DNA from: Algoriphagus sp. CAU 1675
GTDB lineage: Bacteria; Bacteroidota; Bacteroidia; Cytophagales; Cyclobacteriaceae
Length of the DNA: 64,000 nt
Assembly (NCBI RefSeq): GCF_029222925.1
Contig: NZ_JARHUI010000002.1
Location: 310,001 to 374,000, forward strand
Reading direction: 5' to 3'
The notes below the pieces were generated by a model. That model saw only the letters and a list, made by a program, of their open reading frames with translations, made no database searches and was not told the origin of the DNA. Made by a program: the position numbers and the translations under genes. Shown here piece after piece: positions 1 to 9,175 of this stretch (position 1 is the first letter of the stretch; each line of letters begins with the position of its first letter).

Positions 1-1
1 G

Positions 2-1282
2 AGTCGCTTCACCAATGCTTATGTCATGGGAGGCCATCATGGGGCAATCTGTGCTCCCAGTCGGGCCATGCTCTTGAGCGGAAAAAGCCTGTTTCATGTT
101 TATGACCGACTAAAAGGAGTCAATACCATGCCCATGGACTTCGAAAAGGCAGGATATTCCACCTTTGGAACAGGAAAATGGCATAATGAAAAGGAGGCTT
201 TTGAGGCAAATTTCCAACAGGCAAAAAATGTCTATTTAGGCGGAATGGCCAATCACTACAGCATCGCTTTGAGAGATAAGGGTCCCGATGGAAAGTTGGG
301 AGAAGCAGTCCAAACAGGATTTTCTACCGAGATATTCGCTCAGTCTGCGGTTGATTTTATTCAGGACCATGTAGCTTCGGGCAATCCCAATCCCTTCTTT
401 TGCTACGTAGCCTTTACGGTTCCTCACGACCCCTATTCCCCAGCTCCGGATTTTATCAATCACTACCCGGATGGCACAATCCCCCTGCCCGGAAATTACA
501 TGCCTTTTCATCCATTCCAGTTTGACCAATTGACTGTAAGAGATGAAAACCTGACCGGGTGGCCAAGGAAGCCCGAAGTGATCCAAATGATACTTTCTGA
601 CTATTATGGATTGATCACTCACTTGGACCAACAAATTGGAAGGATCATTTCCACCCTCAAAGAGCAGGGGCTTTATGAAAACACCATCATCGTCTATGCA
701 GCCGACAACGGCTTGGCAGCCGGAAGCCACGGTCTTTTAGGCAAGCAAAATCTTTACGAGCACAGCACGAAAGTCCCTTTGATTCTAAAAGGCCCTGGAA
801 TACCGGAGAACTCAGAATTCGATGCACTCTCCTATCTCTATGACCTCTATCCTACCCTTTCTGAACTGGCCGGACTGCCCAAACCTGAAAATATCGATGG
901 ACATAGCCTTGTACCTGTACTGAACAAAACCCAAGAGGAAATCCGGTCTTCCCTGTTTACAGCCTACCGAAATACCGTCCGAGCAGTTCGCACCAAGGAA
1001 TGGAAACTGATCCGGTACCCGGAGAGAGATTATACCCAGCTTTTCAATTTGGAAAAAGACCCCTTGGAACTAAACAATCTGGCAGAGCAAACCCAATATT
1101 CTTCCCAAATAAGCGAGCTGACCAAACTCTTGGAAGAATGGCAAAATCAAACCGATGATACCGTAGCCTGGACTGCCAATGTCATTAAACCTATGGAATA
1201 TGATCCTGATACTCTGGTCAGAAAACCAGATCAATGGCAGCCAACCTATACTTTGGAGCGGTACTTTTCAAAACAGCCTTAA
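2..1282 (+). CDS. Sulfatase, 5' end outside window
   Basis: The frame is open from base 2, so the gene starts upstream of the window; the ATG at 26 lies inside the domain and is not the start. The motif CAPSR (Cys codon 50-52) is the C-x-P-S-R sulfatase signature, whose Cys is converted to formylglycine by the maturase. Further on are AADNG, KVPLILKGPG and a C-terminal part reading WKLIRYPERDY...LFNLEKDPLELNNL, typical of the DUF4976-like tail of type I sulfatases (choline-sulfatase/N-sulfoglucosamine sulfohydrolase type). It should hydrolyse a sulfate ester, probably on a polysaccharide, in the periplasm; the signal peptide cannot be seen. A sialidase gene begins 11 bases after its stop, suggesting one transcript and shared glycan substrates. 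Exact substrate cannot be read from sequence. Confidence 0.9.
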   Translation, partial: SRFTNAYVMGGHHGAICAPSRAMLLSGKSLFHVYDRLKGVNTMPMDFEKAGYSTFGTGKWHNEKEAFEANFQQAKNVYLGGMANHYSIALRDKGPDGKLGEAVQTGFSTEIFAQSAVDFIQDHVASGNPNPFFCYVAFTVPHDPYSPAPDFINHYPDGTIPLPGNYMPFHPFQFDQLTVRDENLTGWPRKPEVIQMILSDYYGLITHLDQQIGRIISTLKEQGLYENTIIVYAADNGLAAGSHGLLGKQNLYEHSTKVPLILKGPGIPENSEFDALSYLYDLYPTLSELAGLPKPENIDGHSLVPVLNKTQEEIRSSLFTAYRNTVRAVRTKEWKLIRYPERDYTQLFNLEKDPLELNNLAEQTQYSSQISELTKLLEEWQNQTDDTVAWTANVIKPMEYDPDTLVRKPDQWQPTYTLERYFSKQP

Positions 1283-1293
1283 ACCCTAAAAAA

Positions 1294-2463
1294 ATGAAGA
1301 AATTTAGTACAGTATTCCTTTTTAGCTTTTTGAGTTTTTTCGCCTTTGCACAGGAATCCTTGGTATTCAAAGGAGGAACTGAGGGACATGCGATTTATCG
1401 TATTCCGGCAATTATTTCTCTTCCCTCAGGAGAACTTTTGGCTTTTGCTGAAGGCCGGGTGAACGGAAGCGATGACTTTGGAGATGTGAACCTGGTCATG
1501 AAAAAAAGCGAGGATCAAGGTCTTACTTGGTCACCTCTCCAAACCCTGATTGACTATGATACATTGCAGGCAGGAAACCCGGCTCCTGTTGTGGACCTCC
1601 ATGATCCCAACTACCCTAATGGAGTGGTTTATCTTTTTTACAATACCGGCAACAATCATGAATACGACATCAGAATGAACCGGGGTGTAAGAGAAGTTTG
1701 GATGCTCAAGTCCTTCGATTTGGGAAAATCCTGGGAAGCCCCCGTGAATATTACTAAACAGGTCCACCTTCCAAATAATCCTGAATTCAACCCTTCCTAT
1801 ACAAACCCGCAAGACTGGAGACACTATGCCAATACCCCGGGACATGCGTTCCAGTTTCAAGGTGGAAAGTTTAAGGGTAGAATCTATGTTGCCGCAAACC
1901 ATTCATCCGGAAACCCTCAGGATCAATTCGCGGAATATCAGGCCCATGGATTTTATAGTGACGATCATGGAAAAACCTTTCACCTTTCTGAATCCATAGA
2001 AATCCCGGGGTCCAATGAATCCATAGCAGCAGAGCTTTCCCAAGACAGGATGATTATGAGCATCCGAAATCAAAAAGGAGACATTCGGAGCAGAATTTTA
2101 GCCTACTCATCCGATGGAGGCCAAACTTGGGACGAGGCCTATTTTGAAGAGCAATTACCGGATCCGGTTTGCCAGGCTTCGATTCTGAACATAGGCGAAA
2201 GAAAAGGCAAAACCATACTTGCACATTCAAACGCTTCCCATCCAGATCAGAGAAACAATCTTTGCATCAAAATAAGCTTTGATGAAGGCAAAACTTGGGA
2301 TAGGACCATAGCCATTGATAAGACTGAAAACCCGGAGCAAAAAGCCTGGACAGCCTATTCAGACCTAGTACAATTGGAAAGTGATACTCTTGGAATCCTC
2401 TACGAAAGAAACAATTATTCCGAAATTGTATTCAAGCAAATTAGATGGGACAACCTTCCCTAA
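1294..2463 (+). CDS. Exo-alpha-sialidase (GH33-like, BNR repeats)
   Basis: A 389-residue secreted sialidase that should release terminal sialic acids. Residues 1-20 form a signal peptide ending FAFAQ. The YRIP motif at residues 35-38 carries the first Arg of the sialidase triad. Asp-boxes (S-x-D-x-G-x-T-W) are visible as SEDQGLTW (about 72-79), SFDLGKSW, SDDHGKTF, SSDGGQTW and SFDEGKTW, one per propeller blade. The start at 1294 is chosen because it begins the signal peptide; an in-frame start at 1234 would overlap the sulfatase and add 20 non-signal residues. It lies 11 bases after the sulfatase stop, so they are probably co-transcribed. Confidence 0.9.
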   Translation: MKKFSTVFLFSFLSFFAFAQESLVFKGGTEGHAIYRIPAIISLPSGELLAFAEGRVNGSDDFGDVNLVMKKSEDQGLTWSPLQTLIDYDTLQAGNPAPVVDLHDPNYPNGVVYLFYNTGNNHEYDIRMNRGVREVWMLKSFDLGKSWEAPVNITKQVHLPNNPEFNPSYTNPQDWRHYANTPGHAFQFQGGKFKGRIYVAANHSSGNPQDQFAEYQAHGFYSDDHGKTFHLSESIEIPGSNESIAAELSQDRMIMSIRNQKGDIRSRILAYSSDGGQTWDEAYFEEQLPDPVCQASILNIGERKGKTILAHSNASHPDQRNNLCIKISFDEGKTWDRTIAIDKTENPEQKAWTAYSDLVQLESDTLGILYERNNYSEIVFKQIRWDNLP

Positions 2464-2699
2464 AAGAGAAAGTGGCTTCCCTAAAGAAATTCATGAAACC
2501 GCTCCTGGACTGAGCTAATATTCAACCCTAACTGACGAATATCATTTTTTCCGAGATAGAAATTACCGTCATTTAAGTATGACAATACAGCTGTATTTGG
2601 CTGTATTCAGAAGGGGAAGCCCAGAATAAAAGCGACACATTTTGGAATGGAAGTTTGCAAGTCGGGGCTTCAATTCTCCAAACAAAAACCTCTACGGAG

Positions 2700-3365
2700 A
2701 TGAAGGAAAGCCTGAAAATTGAAATCGGCAAAGTCATCTTGGAAGGTGACCTGACCGTCCCCAACCTACCCAAAGGTTTGGTACTTTTTGCTCATGGAAG
2801 CGGAAGTGGAAGAAATAGCCCCCGAAACCATTTTGTAGCAGAGTACCTGAATAAGTTGGGCTATGCGACTTTTCTGATGGATTTGTTTGCAAACACCGAA
2901 TCCGAATTGAGTACTGGGGATTTTGACCTCAAATTTCTCTCAGAACGAATGCGGGAAGTCACCGTAAAGCTCAAGAGTTTCCCCTTCCTTTCCAAGCTCC
3001 CTGTGGGCCTTTATGGATCCAGCACAGGAGCTGCAGTAGCTTTAGTTGCAGCCAGTTATTTACCAAAACAAGTCCATGCTGTCGTTTGTCGTGGTGGAAG
3101 AGTGGACTTGGCTACCGGGTTTCTAGGATTGGTCCAAGCACCTACTCTTCTCGTCGTGGGAGGGAATGACGACTATGTCCTGGAATTAAACAGAGAATCC
3201 TTTGAATTACTGGAATCACCAAAAAAAATTAAAGTGATTCCGGGGGCAGGACATCTTTTTGAAGAGCCCGGGACTCTGGAGGAAGTGGCAAAGGAAACTG
3301 GGGATTGGTTTGAAACTCATCTTTCCCCAATCCCTAAAAACGAGGAAATTGATCAGGTCAACTAA
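2700..3365 (+). CDS. Alpha/beta hydrolase (dienelactone hydrolase-like)
   Basis: A 221-residue cytoplasmic alpha/beta hydrolase with no signal peptide. It shows an oxyanion region HGSGSGRNSPRN, the nucleophile elbow GLYGSSTG (Ser within G-x-S-x-G), a candidate acid in GGNDDYV and a catalytic His in GAGHLF near the C terminus. ATG at 2700 is preferred; the longer frame opens at a TTG (2655) and adds no recognisable fold. It lies 14 bases before a phosphoribosyltransferase gene. Hydrolases of this exact type are often fused to or next to such phosphoribosyltransferases, so a joint function is likely, but the substrate is unknown. Confidence 0.8.
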   Translation: MKESLKIEIGKVILEGDLTVPNLPKGLVLFAHGSGSGRNSPRNHFVAEYLNKLGYATFLMDLFANTESELSTGDFDLKFLSERMREVTVKLKSFPFLSKLPVGLYGSSTGAAVALVAASYLPKQVHAVVCRGGRVDLATGFLGLVQAPTLLVVGGNDDYVLELNRESFELLESPKKIKVIPGAGHLFEEPGTLEEVAKETGDWFETHLSPIPKNEEIDQVN

Positions 3366-3379
3366 CAAAATAAAGAGCC

Positions 3380-4039
3380 ATGTTCAGGGACAGGAAAGAT
3401 GCAGGAACCAAATTAGGGGAAGCTCTTCTGAAATATAAAGATGAAAATCCCTTGGTTGTTGGAATTCCAAGAGGTGGAATGGAAACGGCATACTATGTGG
3501 CCCAGAAACTGGATGCTGAAATGATCCCGATTATTTCAAGGAAACTGGGATACCCCTTCAATCCGGAATTTGCTATGGGAGCGGTAGCCGAGGATGGGAG
3601 CCTTTATATTTCCTCTTTGGCCAGATCCAGAGTAAGTGAAGAACAAATAGAGGAAATCCTTCAGCAACAAAAAAATGAGATCAAACGAAGAGTTGATTTG
3701 CTGCGAAAGGGCCAACCTGTTCCAGAAATGAAAAACCGGACTGTCATCGTAGTGGATGACGGAATTGCCACAGGTGCCACGCTCTTCGCAACCCTGGAAA
3801 TGTGTAAAAAACTCCAGCCGAAAAAACTAATCGTCGCCGCACCTATTGGAGCACCTGAAACCATAGTGAAATTGAAATCCATGTCAGATAAAACACTGAT
3901 CCTGGAAAGTCCGGAAGATTTTTATGCTGTCTCACAGGGATATGAATATTTCACCAACCTCACTGATGAAGAAGCCCTTGAATTTATCAACAAGCATCAA
4001 GAAGCCCGAAAAAATCAAACTCAAACAAACCATAACTAA
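3380..4039 (+). CDS. Phosphoribosyltransferase-domain protein
   Basis: A 219-residue type I PRTase fold protein. The PRPP-binding loop reads VIVVDDGIATGATL, two acidic residues followed by the G-x-A-T-G-A-T loop, which is diagnostic. The N-terminal part has GIPRGGMETAYYVAQKL and RKLGYPFNPEFAMGAVAEDG, as in the COG1926-type stand-alone PRTases, which are not purine or pyrimidine salvage enzymes. Its real substrate is not known. It follows the hydrolase by 14 bases and precedes a small conserved-looking protein by 7 bases, suggesting a three-gene operon. Confidence 0.85.
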   Translation: MFRDRKDAGTKLGEALLKYKDENPLVVGIPRGGMETAYYVAQKLDAEMIPIISRKLGYPFNPEFAMGAVAEDGSLYISSLARSRVSEEQIEEILQQQKNEIKRRVDLLRKGQPVPEMKNRTVIVVDDGIATGATLFATLEMCKKLQPKKLIVAAPIGAPETIVKLKSMSDKTLILESPEDFYAVSQGYEYFTNLTDEEALEFINKHQEARKNQTQTNHN

Positions 4040-4046
4040 CAACAAG

Positions 4047-4469
4047 ATGGAATCTCAGGATAATAAAAAACTAGGACTCTGGATGAACATGGGAAAGGCC
4101 CTTTTGGTCAATTACCAAAACAAAGAAGCTTCCCTGGTGGAAACCATTGACTCTCCAGTAGAAAGCATGGTCCGGTATGAAGGAGAAACTGATCAGAAAA
4201 CCAAATTTAGTGGACAATCCCCTTCATCAAATGAAAACAAGCAAAACAACATCCACCAGGAACAGGTCAAAAAATACTTTTCCCTTTTGGAGGGAAAGCT
4301 ATCAGGATATGATGAAGTTTTGCTGTTCGGACCCGGTACTGCCAAAAAGCAGTTTCTCAATCAACTGGCTTCTAACAAAGCCTTTGCAGATGTAAAAATT
4401 CATACCGAAGACGCAGACAACTTAACTCCAAACCAGTTGTTGAGCTTCGTTAGAAATCACTTTTCTTGA
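4047..4469 (+). CDS. Small unknown protein, possibly release-factor/host-attachment-like
   Basis: A 140-residue soluble protein with no signal peptide, starting 7 bases after the PRTase stop. The start at 4047 (MESQDNKK) is preferred because the longer frame overlaps the PRTase by over 100 bases. The middle (about 55-80) is Lys/Gln/Asn rich and looks like a linker. The C-terminal half, from HQEQVKKYFSLLEG through YDEVLLFGPG to LLSFVRNHF, resembles the C-terminal domain of bacterial eRF1-like (baeRF/host-attachment) proteins, with a predicted strand followed by GPGTAK. This resemblance is my reading only, so the functional name is tentative. Its operon partners are a hydrolase and a PRTase. 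Confidence 0.6.
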   Translation: MESQDNKKLGLWMNMGKALLVNYQNKEASLVETIDSPVESMVRYEGETDQKTKFSGQSPSSNENKQNNIHQEQVKKYFSLLEGKLSGYDEVLLFGPGTAKKQFLNQLASNKAFADVKIHTEDADNLTPNQLLSFVRNHFS

Positions 4470-4493
4470 AATTTTCTTTTGATATAAAAGGGA

Positions 4494-6236
4494 TTACCGA
4501 ATACAGGTTTTGAACTCAGGTCCCGTGGATTTGATGCCCCGGTAAAGCAATTGCTGATCCCCTGATTCATTCCGAAAAACGGTAATCCCTTTTGCTTTTT
4601 CTCTCCAGGCTTTTTTGTAAAGATCCTCCACTTCCTCCACATTTGCCGTGGACGGGAGATTCACAGTTTTAGACACTGCATTATCGGTATAATTTTGAAA
4701 AGCCACCTGATGGCGGAGATGCCATTCCGGGGACACTTCGAGAGCAGTCCGAAAAACTTCCTGCAGATTTTTCGGGATTTCTTGAATATCCAAACAGCTC
4801 CCTTTTTCAAACACCTTTTCGAGAATGGAATCATTCAATAGGTTTTCATCCTGAAGCATCTCCATAAACAGCGGATTGATGCTTTTCAATGTCTCACCCT
4901 GCAGGACGTTTTTTCTCTGAAAAGCCAACGCAAAGAGCGGTTCAATGGAGGAAGAGGTATCTGCCAAAATCGAAATCGTCCCAGTGGGAGCCACACTGGT
5001 TTGGGTAGCGTTCCGCATGGGATGATCTGGAAAATACTTGCTTTTCTCCCAGTTGGGAAAGCATCCCCTTTCCTTTGCCAATTCGGAAGAAGTCTCAAAA
5101 CTTTGATCTTGGATGAATTTCATCAGTTTTGCTCCTAACTCCACCGCCTCTTCCGATGCATAGGGAATCCTGAGTTGGATCAAAAGTTCTGCCCATCCCA
5201 TTACTCCCAAGCCTATTTTTCGATTTGCCAAGGTTGCTTTTTTGATGGAACTGGAAGGAAATTTATTGATCTCCAACACATCGTCGAGAAACCGAACAGC
5301 TAGCTTCACGGTAGTCTTCAGCCTCTCCCAGTCAATTTTTCGGGATTCCCTATTCCCATAATGTGACAAATTGATGGAACCCAGATTGCAGGATTCATAT
5401 GGCAACAAGGGCACCTCTCCACAAGGGTTGGTTGCTTCGATTTTCCCCAAAGAAGGAACTGGATTAGCCTGCTGGATGGTATCGGTAAAAATCAGTCCCG
5501 GATTTCCGGAAAGCCAGGCTTGATAGACTATCTCCTTCCAAATCATCGAGGCCGAAACTTTCCTGGCGACTTTTTGAGTCCGGGGATTGATCAACTCCCA
5601 TTCTTCACCTTTTTCCAGAGCATGCATAAAAGCATCAGAAACCGCCACCGATAGATTGAAATTCCTCAGCCGCTTGCCATTGGATCTTAAGCCGATAAAC
5701 TCAAAAATATCCGGATGGTCAATATTCAAAATTCCCATATTGGCTCCTCTTCGCCTTCCTCCTTGCTTGATATGTTCCGTTGCAAAATCAAAAAGTTTGA
5801 TAAAGGAAACCGGGCCGGAGGATTGTCCACCATGGCCGCTCACAAAGTCTCCGGCGGGTCGCAGTTTTGAAAAGTTAAAACCGGTCCCTCCTCCTTTTTG
5901 CTGCACCATGGCCGCCAACTTGAGCGTTTCGAATATCCCGTTTAAACTATCCTCCACGGGAAGTACAAAGCAAGCGCTCAACTGTCCATAGCCAGTCCCT
6001 GCATTCATCAGGGTGGTGGAATTGGGAAGGAAATCCAACTCAGCCATCATTTCGAAAAATTCCTCTTCCCTCAGCAAGGCAGCTTCTTTTCCAGCATAGT
6101 TCTCTTCCGCTTTTGCTACGGCTTTTGCCACCCTTCGAAACATCCCCTCGGGTGACTCTAAGGTTTTACCTTGGGCATTTCTGAGGAGATATCTTTCCCG
6201 CAGGATTTTCAGGGCATTCTCGGAAAGTGATTTCAT
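4494..6236 (-). CDS. nrdJ: Adenosylcobalamin-dependent (class II) ribonucleotide reductase
   Basis: A 580-residue protein that should reduce ribonucleotides to deoxyribonucleotides using coenzyme B12 radical chemistry. Visible motifs: FLPNSTTLMNAG, LSACFVLPVEDS (first active-site Cys), QQKGGGTGFNFSKLRP, TNPCGEVPL (thiyl-radical Cys with N-x-C-x-E), YESCNLGSINL (third Cys) and the phosphate-binding APTGTISILAD. The catalytic core is complete and there is no N-terminal ATP-cone. The C terminus is short: it ends FKTCIR with a single Cys, whereas most family members finish with a redox Cys pair or a zinc-ribbon. It is convergent with the preceding trio, with 24 bases between the stops. Confidence 0.9.
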   Translation of the reverse strand: MKSLSENALKILRERYLLRNAQGKTLESPEGMFRRVAKAVAKAEENYAGKEAALLREEEFFEMMAELDFLPNSTTLMNAGTGYGQLSACFVLPVEDSLNGIFETLKLAAMVQQKGGGTGFNFSKLRPAGDFVSGHGGQSSGPVSFIKLFDFATEHIKQGGRRRGANMGILNIDHPDIFEFIGLRSNGKRLRNFNLSVAVSDAFMHALEKGEEWELINPRTQKVARKVSASMIWKEIVYQAWLSGNPGLIFTDTIQQANPVPSLGKIEATNPCGEVPLLPYESCNLGSINLSHYGNRESRKIDWERLKTTVKLAVRFLDDVLEINKFPSSSIKKATLANRKIGLGVMGWAELLIQLRIPYASEEAVELGAKLMKFIQDQSFETSSELAKERGCFPNWEKSKYFPDHPMRNATQTSVAPTGTISILADTSSSIEPLFALAFQRKNVLQGETLKSINPLFMEMLQDENLLNDSILEKVFEKGSCLDIQEIPKNLQEVFRTALEVSPEWHLRHQVAFQNYTDNAVSKTVNLPSTANVEEVEDLYKKAWREKAKGITVFRNESGDQQLLYRGIKSTGPEFKTCIR

Positions 6237-6446
6237 GGCAAGTGATTTCCCGGAGAAAATGATTTTTCAAAAACTAATTACCTGAATTTACTAAAAAACC
6301 TCCATCAATTTTGATTTCAGCTGTTCAAAACACTTGCGATTCTCATGCTTAAGTCCCATTGGCTTTCTTGGATTTTTCTTCAAAGGCCTTTTGTTGCCTA
6401 GAATTTAAATCATTAGATTTTGAAGCACTAACAAAAGTCCAAAACC

Positions 6447-7895
6447 ATGAAAATCCACCACTTAGGGGTTTACAAACTCGCGTTATATTCCCTTTTTTTC
6501 AGCCTTGTCCTAACAGGCTGTTCAAAACCGGTAGAAACTACCGAAACCACTACTTCTCATTCAAAGAATTTACTCAGGGATTATGTTCAGGGGCCAGCAC
6601 CGGATTTTCAATATGAAATCGTTTTGACTAAGCAGGAAGAGGGCTATGATTTTTACGTACTTAAGATGATTTCCCAAAAATGGCTCAGCCCAGACTTGGT
6701 TGACCAAAATGAATGGTGGCACTGGGTAAGCATGATCGTACCCAAAGACAGCCCTTTTGAAACCGGCATGATGTGGATAGGCGGAGGCAGTACCAATTCG
6801 GCTATGCCGACCGAACCGGATGCACTGATTCTGGAGGCTGCAAAACAGACCAACTCCATAGTGGCCCAGATCCACAACGTACCCTTCCAACCCATCACCT
6901 TTGCCAATGACGAGTTTGGGGAGCGATATGAGGATGCAATCATTGCCTATGGTTGGATGAAATTTCTGGAAGGAGGAGCCAAAGATGAAGATGCAATCTG
7001 GCTAGCGAGATTTCCCATGACCAAAGCAGTCAAACTTGCCATGGATGCTGTGACTGAGGTGGCTCTCCAAAAGAATCAAAAAGATCTCAAGAAATTCTTT
7101 GTAGCGGGAGCTTCCAAAAGAGGATGGACTACCTGGACCACGGCTGCTACTGACGACCGGGTAATCGCTATTGCGCCTGTAGTAATCGACCTACTCAATC
7201 TGAAACCCTCTTTTCAGCACCATTGGAAAAATTACGGGTTTTGGGCCCCTGCCGTGACGGACTACGTTCGTGAAGGAGTCATGGATTGGATGGGAACTCC
7301 GGAATTTGACCGTTTGCTGGAATTGACAGAGCCCTATTCTTTTGTGGACCAGTTAGACATTCCCAAATTACTTATCAATGCCTCAGGAGATCAGTTTTTC
7401 CAGCCTGACAGTTGGGAGTTTTACTGGAATGATCTCAAGGGAGAAAAACATGTGCAATACGTACCCAATTTTGGCCATGACCTGAGCAAATCAGATGCAT
7501 TTCCCAACCTTATTTCTTTCTATGCCTCCATCCTCAACCAAAGCAAAAGGCCTGAGTACCACTGGGAAATTGAAGGGGATAAAATTCTTATAAAAACCAC
7601 TCCTTCCAATAAACCTGTTTCCGTCAAACTCTGGTCTGCTTACAACCCCCTATCCAGAGATTTTCGGATCGATGAGTTTGGTCCCAACTGGGTGGCTGAA
7701 GAAATCCCCATGAATGAAAGCGGGGAACTGGAAATCCTGATGAAAACTCCCGAAGAAGGGTTCAGAGGCTATTTCGTGGAACTGACTTTTGTGGGAGAAA
7801 CACCCCTAAAGGTTACCTCTGGGATAGAAGTACTACCGAGAGATTACCCTTACGGTGAATTTGTTCCCCAACGGGCTGCAGTTGCCTCCCACTAA
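6447..7895 (+). CDS. PhoPQ-activated pathogenicity-related (PqaA) family lipoprotein
   Basis: A 482-residue lipoprotein; lipobox LVLTGC gives Cys25 as the lipidated residue. The body matches the PqaA-type alpha/beta-hydrolase-like family: NEWWHWVSMIVP, MMWIGGG, EDAIIAYGWMKF, AGASKRGWTTW (nucleophile-elbow position, G-x-S-x-R-G), TDDRVIAIAPVVIDLLN, and INASGDQFFQPDSWEFYWNDL near the C-terminal part of the fold. The biochemical role of the family is not established. It is followed after 9 bases by a CE15-type esterase gene, so the pair may act on the same carbohydrate-derived substrate outside the cytoplasm. Confidence 0.85.
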   Translation: MKIHHLGVYKLALYSLFFSLVLTGCSKPVETTETTTSHSKNLLRDYVQGPAPDFQYEIVLTKQEEGYDFYVLKMISQKWLSPDLVDQNEWWHWVSMIVPKDSPFETGMMWIGGGSTNSAMPTEPDALILEAAKQTNSIVAQIHNVPFQPITFANDEFGERYEDAIIAYGWMKFLEGGAKDEDAIWLARFPMTKAVKLAMDAVTEVALQKNQKDLKKFFVAGASKRGWTTWTTAATDDRVIAIAPVVIDLLNLKPSFQHHWKNYGFWAPAVTDYVREGVMDWMGTPEFDRLLELTEPYSFVDQLDIPKLLINASGDQFFQPDSWEFYWNDLKGEKHVQYVPNFGHDLSKSDAFPNLISFYASILNQSKRPEYHWEIEGDKILIKTTPSNKPVSVKLWSAYNPLSRDFRIDEFGPNWVAEEIPMNESGELEILMKTPEEGFRGYFVELTFVGETPLKVTSGIEVLPRDYPYGEFVPQRAAVASH

Positions 7896-7904
7896 ACTAC
7901 TTAT

Positions 7905-9092
7905 ATGAAAACCTTATTTTCAGCCCTATTCACCCTATTGTTCAGTCAATTCGCTATGTCCCAGCCTACTCCCAATTATGATGAAAGTAAAGTACCTGAT
8001 CTGGTTTTACCTGATCCTTTTGTAAGTGCCAAAGGAAAAATCATTCAGTCTGCCAAGGAATGGGAAGAAATCAGAAGACCTGAAATCTTCAGATTATTTG
8101 AAGAGCAGGTATATGGGAAAATCCCTACGGATTTGGATAATATCAGCTTTGAGGAGGTGAAGGAAAGTGAGAACCCCTACCCGGATCAGGCAATTCTGAA
8201 AGAAGTCAATATCACCGTATCGAGAAAAGGGCAACACTACACCATGCGTCTGAATGTATTTATTCCTAAATCCGGAAAAGGTCCATTTCCTGTGATTTTA
8301 TTGATTAATTACTCCCCAAAATACCCCAATGGGCAGATAGTGGAGGAAGGATTCTGGCCTGTTCCCGAGTTGATAGCGCAGGGTTTTGCAACTGCTTCCT
8401 TCCACGCTGAGACAGTTGCGCCAGATGACAAAATCAGATTTTCGGAAGGGATAATTTCAAAGCTGTACCCTGAACAACTTGAACAGGCAGATGGAATGCG
8501 GGCCTTGGGAGCCTGGGGATGGGGAGCCATGCGTGCCATGGATTACTTCGAAAATAGTGCTCTTTTTGACAGCGAAAAATCTGTCTTAGTAGGACATTCC
8601 AGAGCCGGAAAAGCGACCTTGTGGGCATCGGCCAACGATCCCCGATGGGCCGTAACTATTCCAAATGAATCCGGATGCGGAGGTGCTGCCCTTTCGAAAA
8701 GAAAATTTGGAGAAACAGTTCAGGTGATCAACACTAGCTTTCCTCACTGGTTCAATGACAATTTCAAATCCTATAACAACAAGGAAGAAGAGCTCCCCAT
8801 TGACCAGCATCTTTTGGTCTCCCTGATCGCTCCAAGAGCTATTTATTTCTCCAGCGCGCGGGAAGACCGCTGGGCAGATCCAAAAGGTGAATACCTTTCT
8901 TTGACTTTGGGTAGCAGAGTTTATCAGGAAATTTTCGGAAAGAAGGCAGTCTTCCCTCTTGAGTTTGAGGAATTACAGGGACCGATTCTGCAGCCTTCCA
9001 TGGGCTATCATATCCGGGAGGGCGAACATAATCTTACGCCTGAAGACTGGAAGCATTATTTGGAATTCATCAAACTCAACTTCAAAAATTAA
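7905..9092 (+). CDS. CE15-type glucuronoyl methylesterase / acetylxylan esterase-like
   Basis: A 395-residue secreted esterase with signal peptide MKTLFSALFTLLFSQFAMSQ. The nucleophile elbow GHSRAGK (Ser232, Arg233, Lys236) is the bacterial CE15 signature, followed by NESGCGGAALSKR. The catalytic His lies in REGEHNL (His375). CE15 enzymes cleave the ester between 4-O-methylglucuronate of xylan and lignin alcohols, though marine homologues may act on other uronate esters. N-terminal EIFRLFEEQVYGKIP is also family-typical. It is 9 bases downstream of the PqaA-type gene and upstream of the neuraminidase-like gene. Confidence 0.9.
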   Translation: MKTLFSALFTLLFSQFAMSQPTPNYDESKVPDLVLPDPFVSAKGKIIQSAKEWEEIRRPEIFRLFEEQVYGKIPTDLDNISFEEVKESENPYPDQAILKEVNITVSRKGQHYTMRLNVFIPKSGKGPFPVILLINYSPKYPNGQIVEEGFWPVPELIAQGFATASFHAETVAPDDKIRFSEGIISKLYPEQLEQADGMRALGAWGWGAMRAMDYFENSALFDSEKSVLVGHSRAGKATLWASANDPRWAVTIPNESGCGGAALSKRKFGETVQVINTSFPHWFNDNFKSYNNKEEELPIDQHLLVSLIAPRAIYFSSAREDRWADPKGEYLSLTLGSRVYQEIFGKKAVFPLEFEELQGPILQPSMGYHIREGEHNLTPEDWKHYLEFIKLNFKN

Positions 9093-9175
9093 AACGAAAC
9101 CCTAAAGCACGGGACAGAAATCCCATCAGTTTCCAATTCCTTGAAAAACTATACCTTTTAACCAAAGCACTTTCT

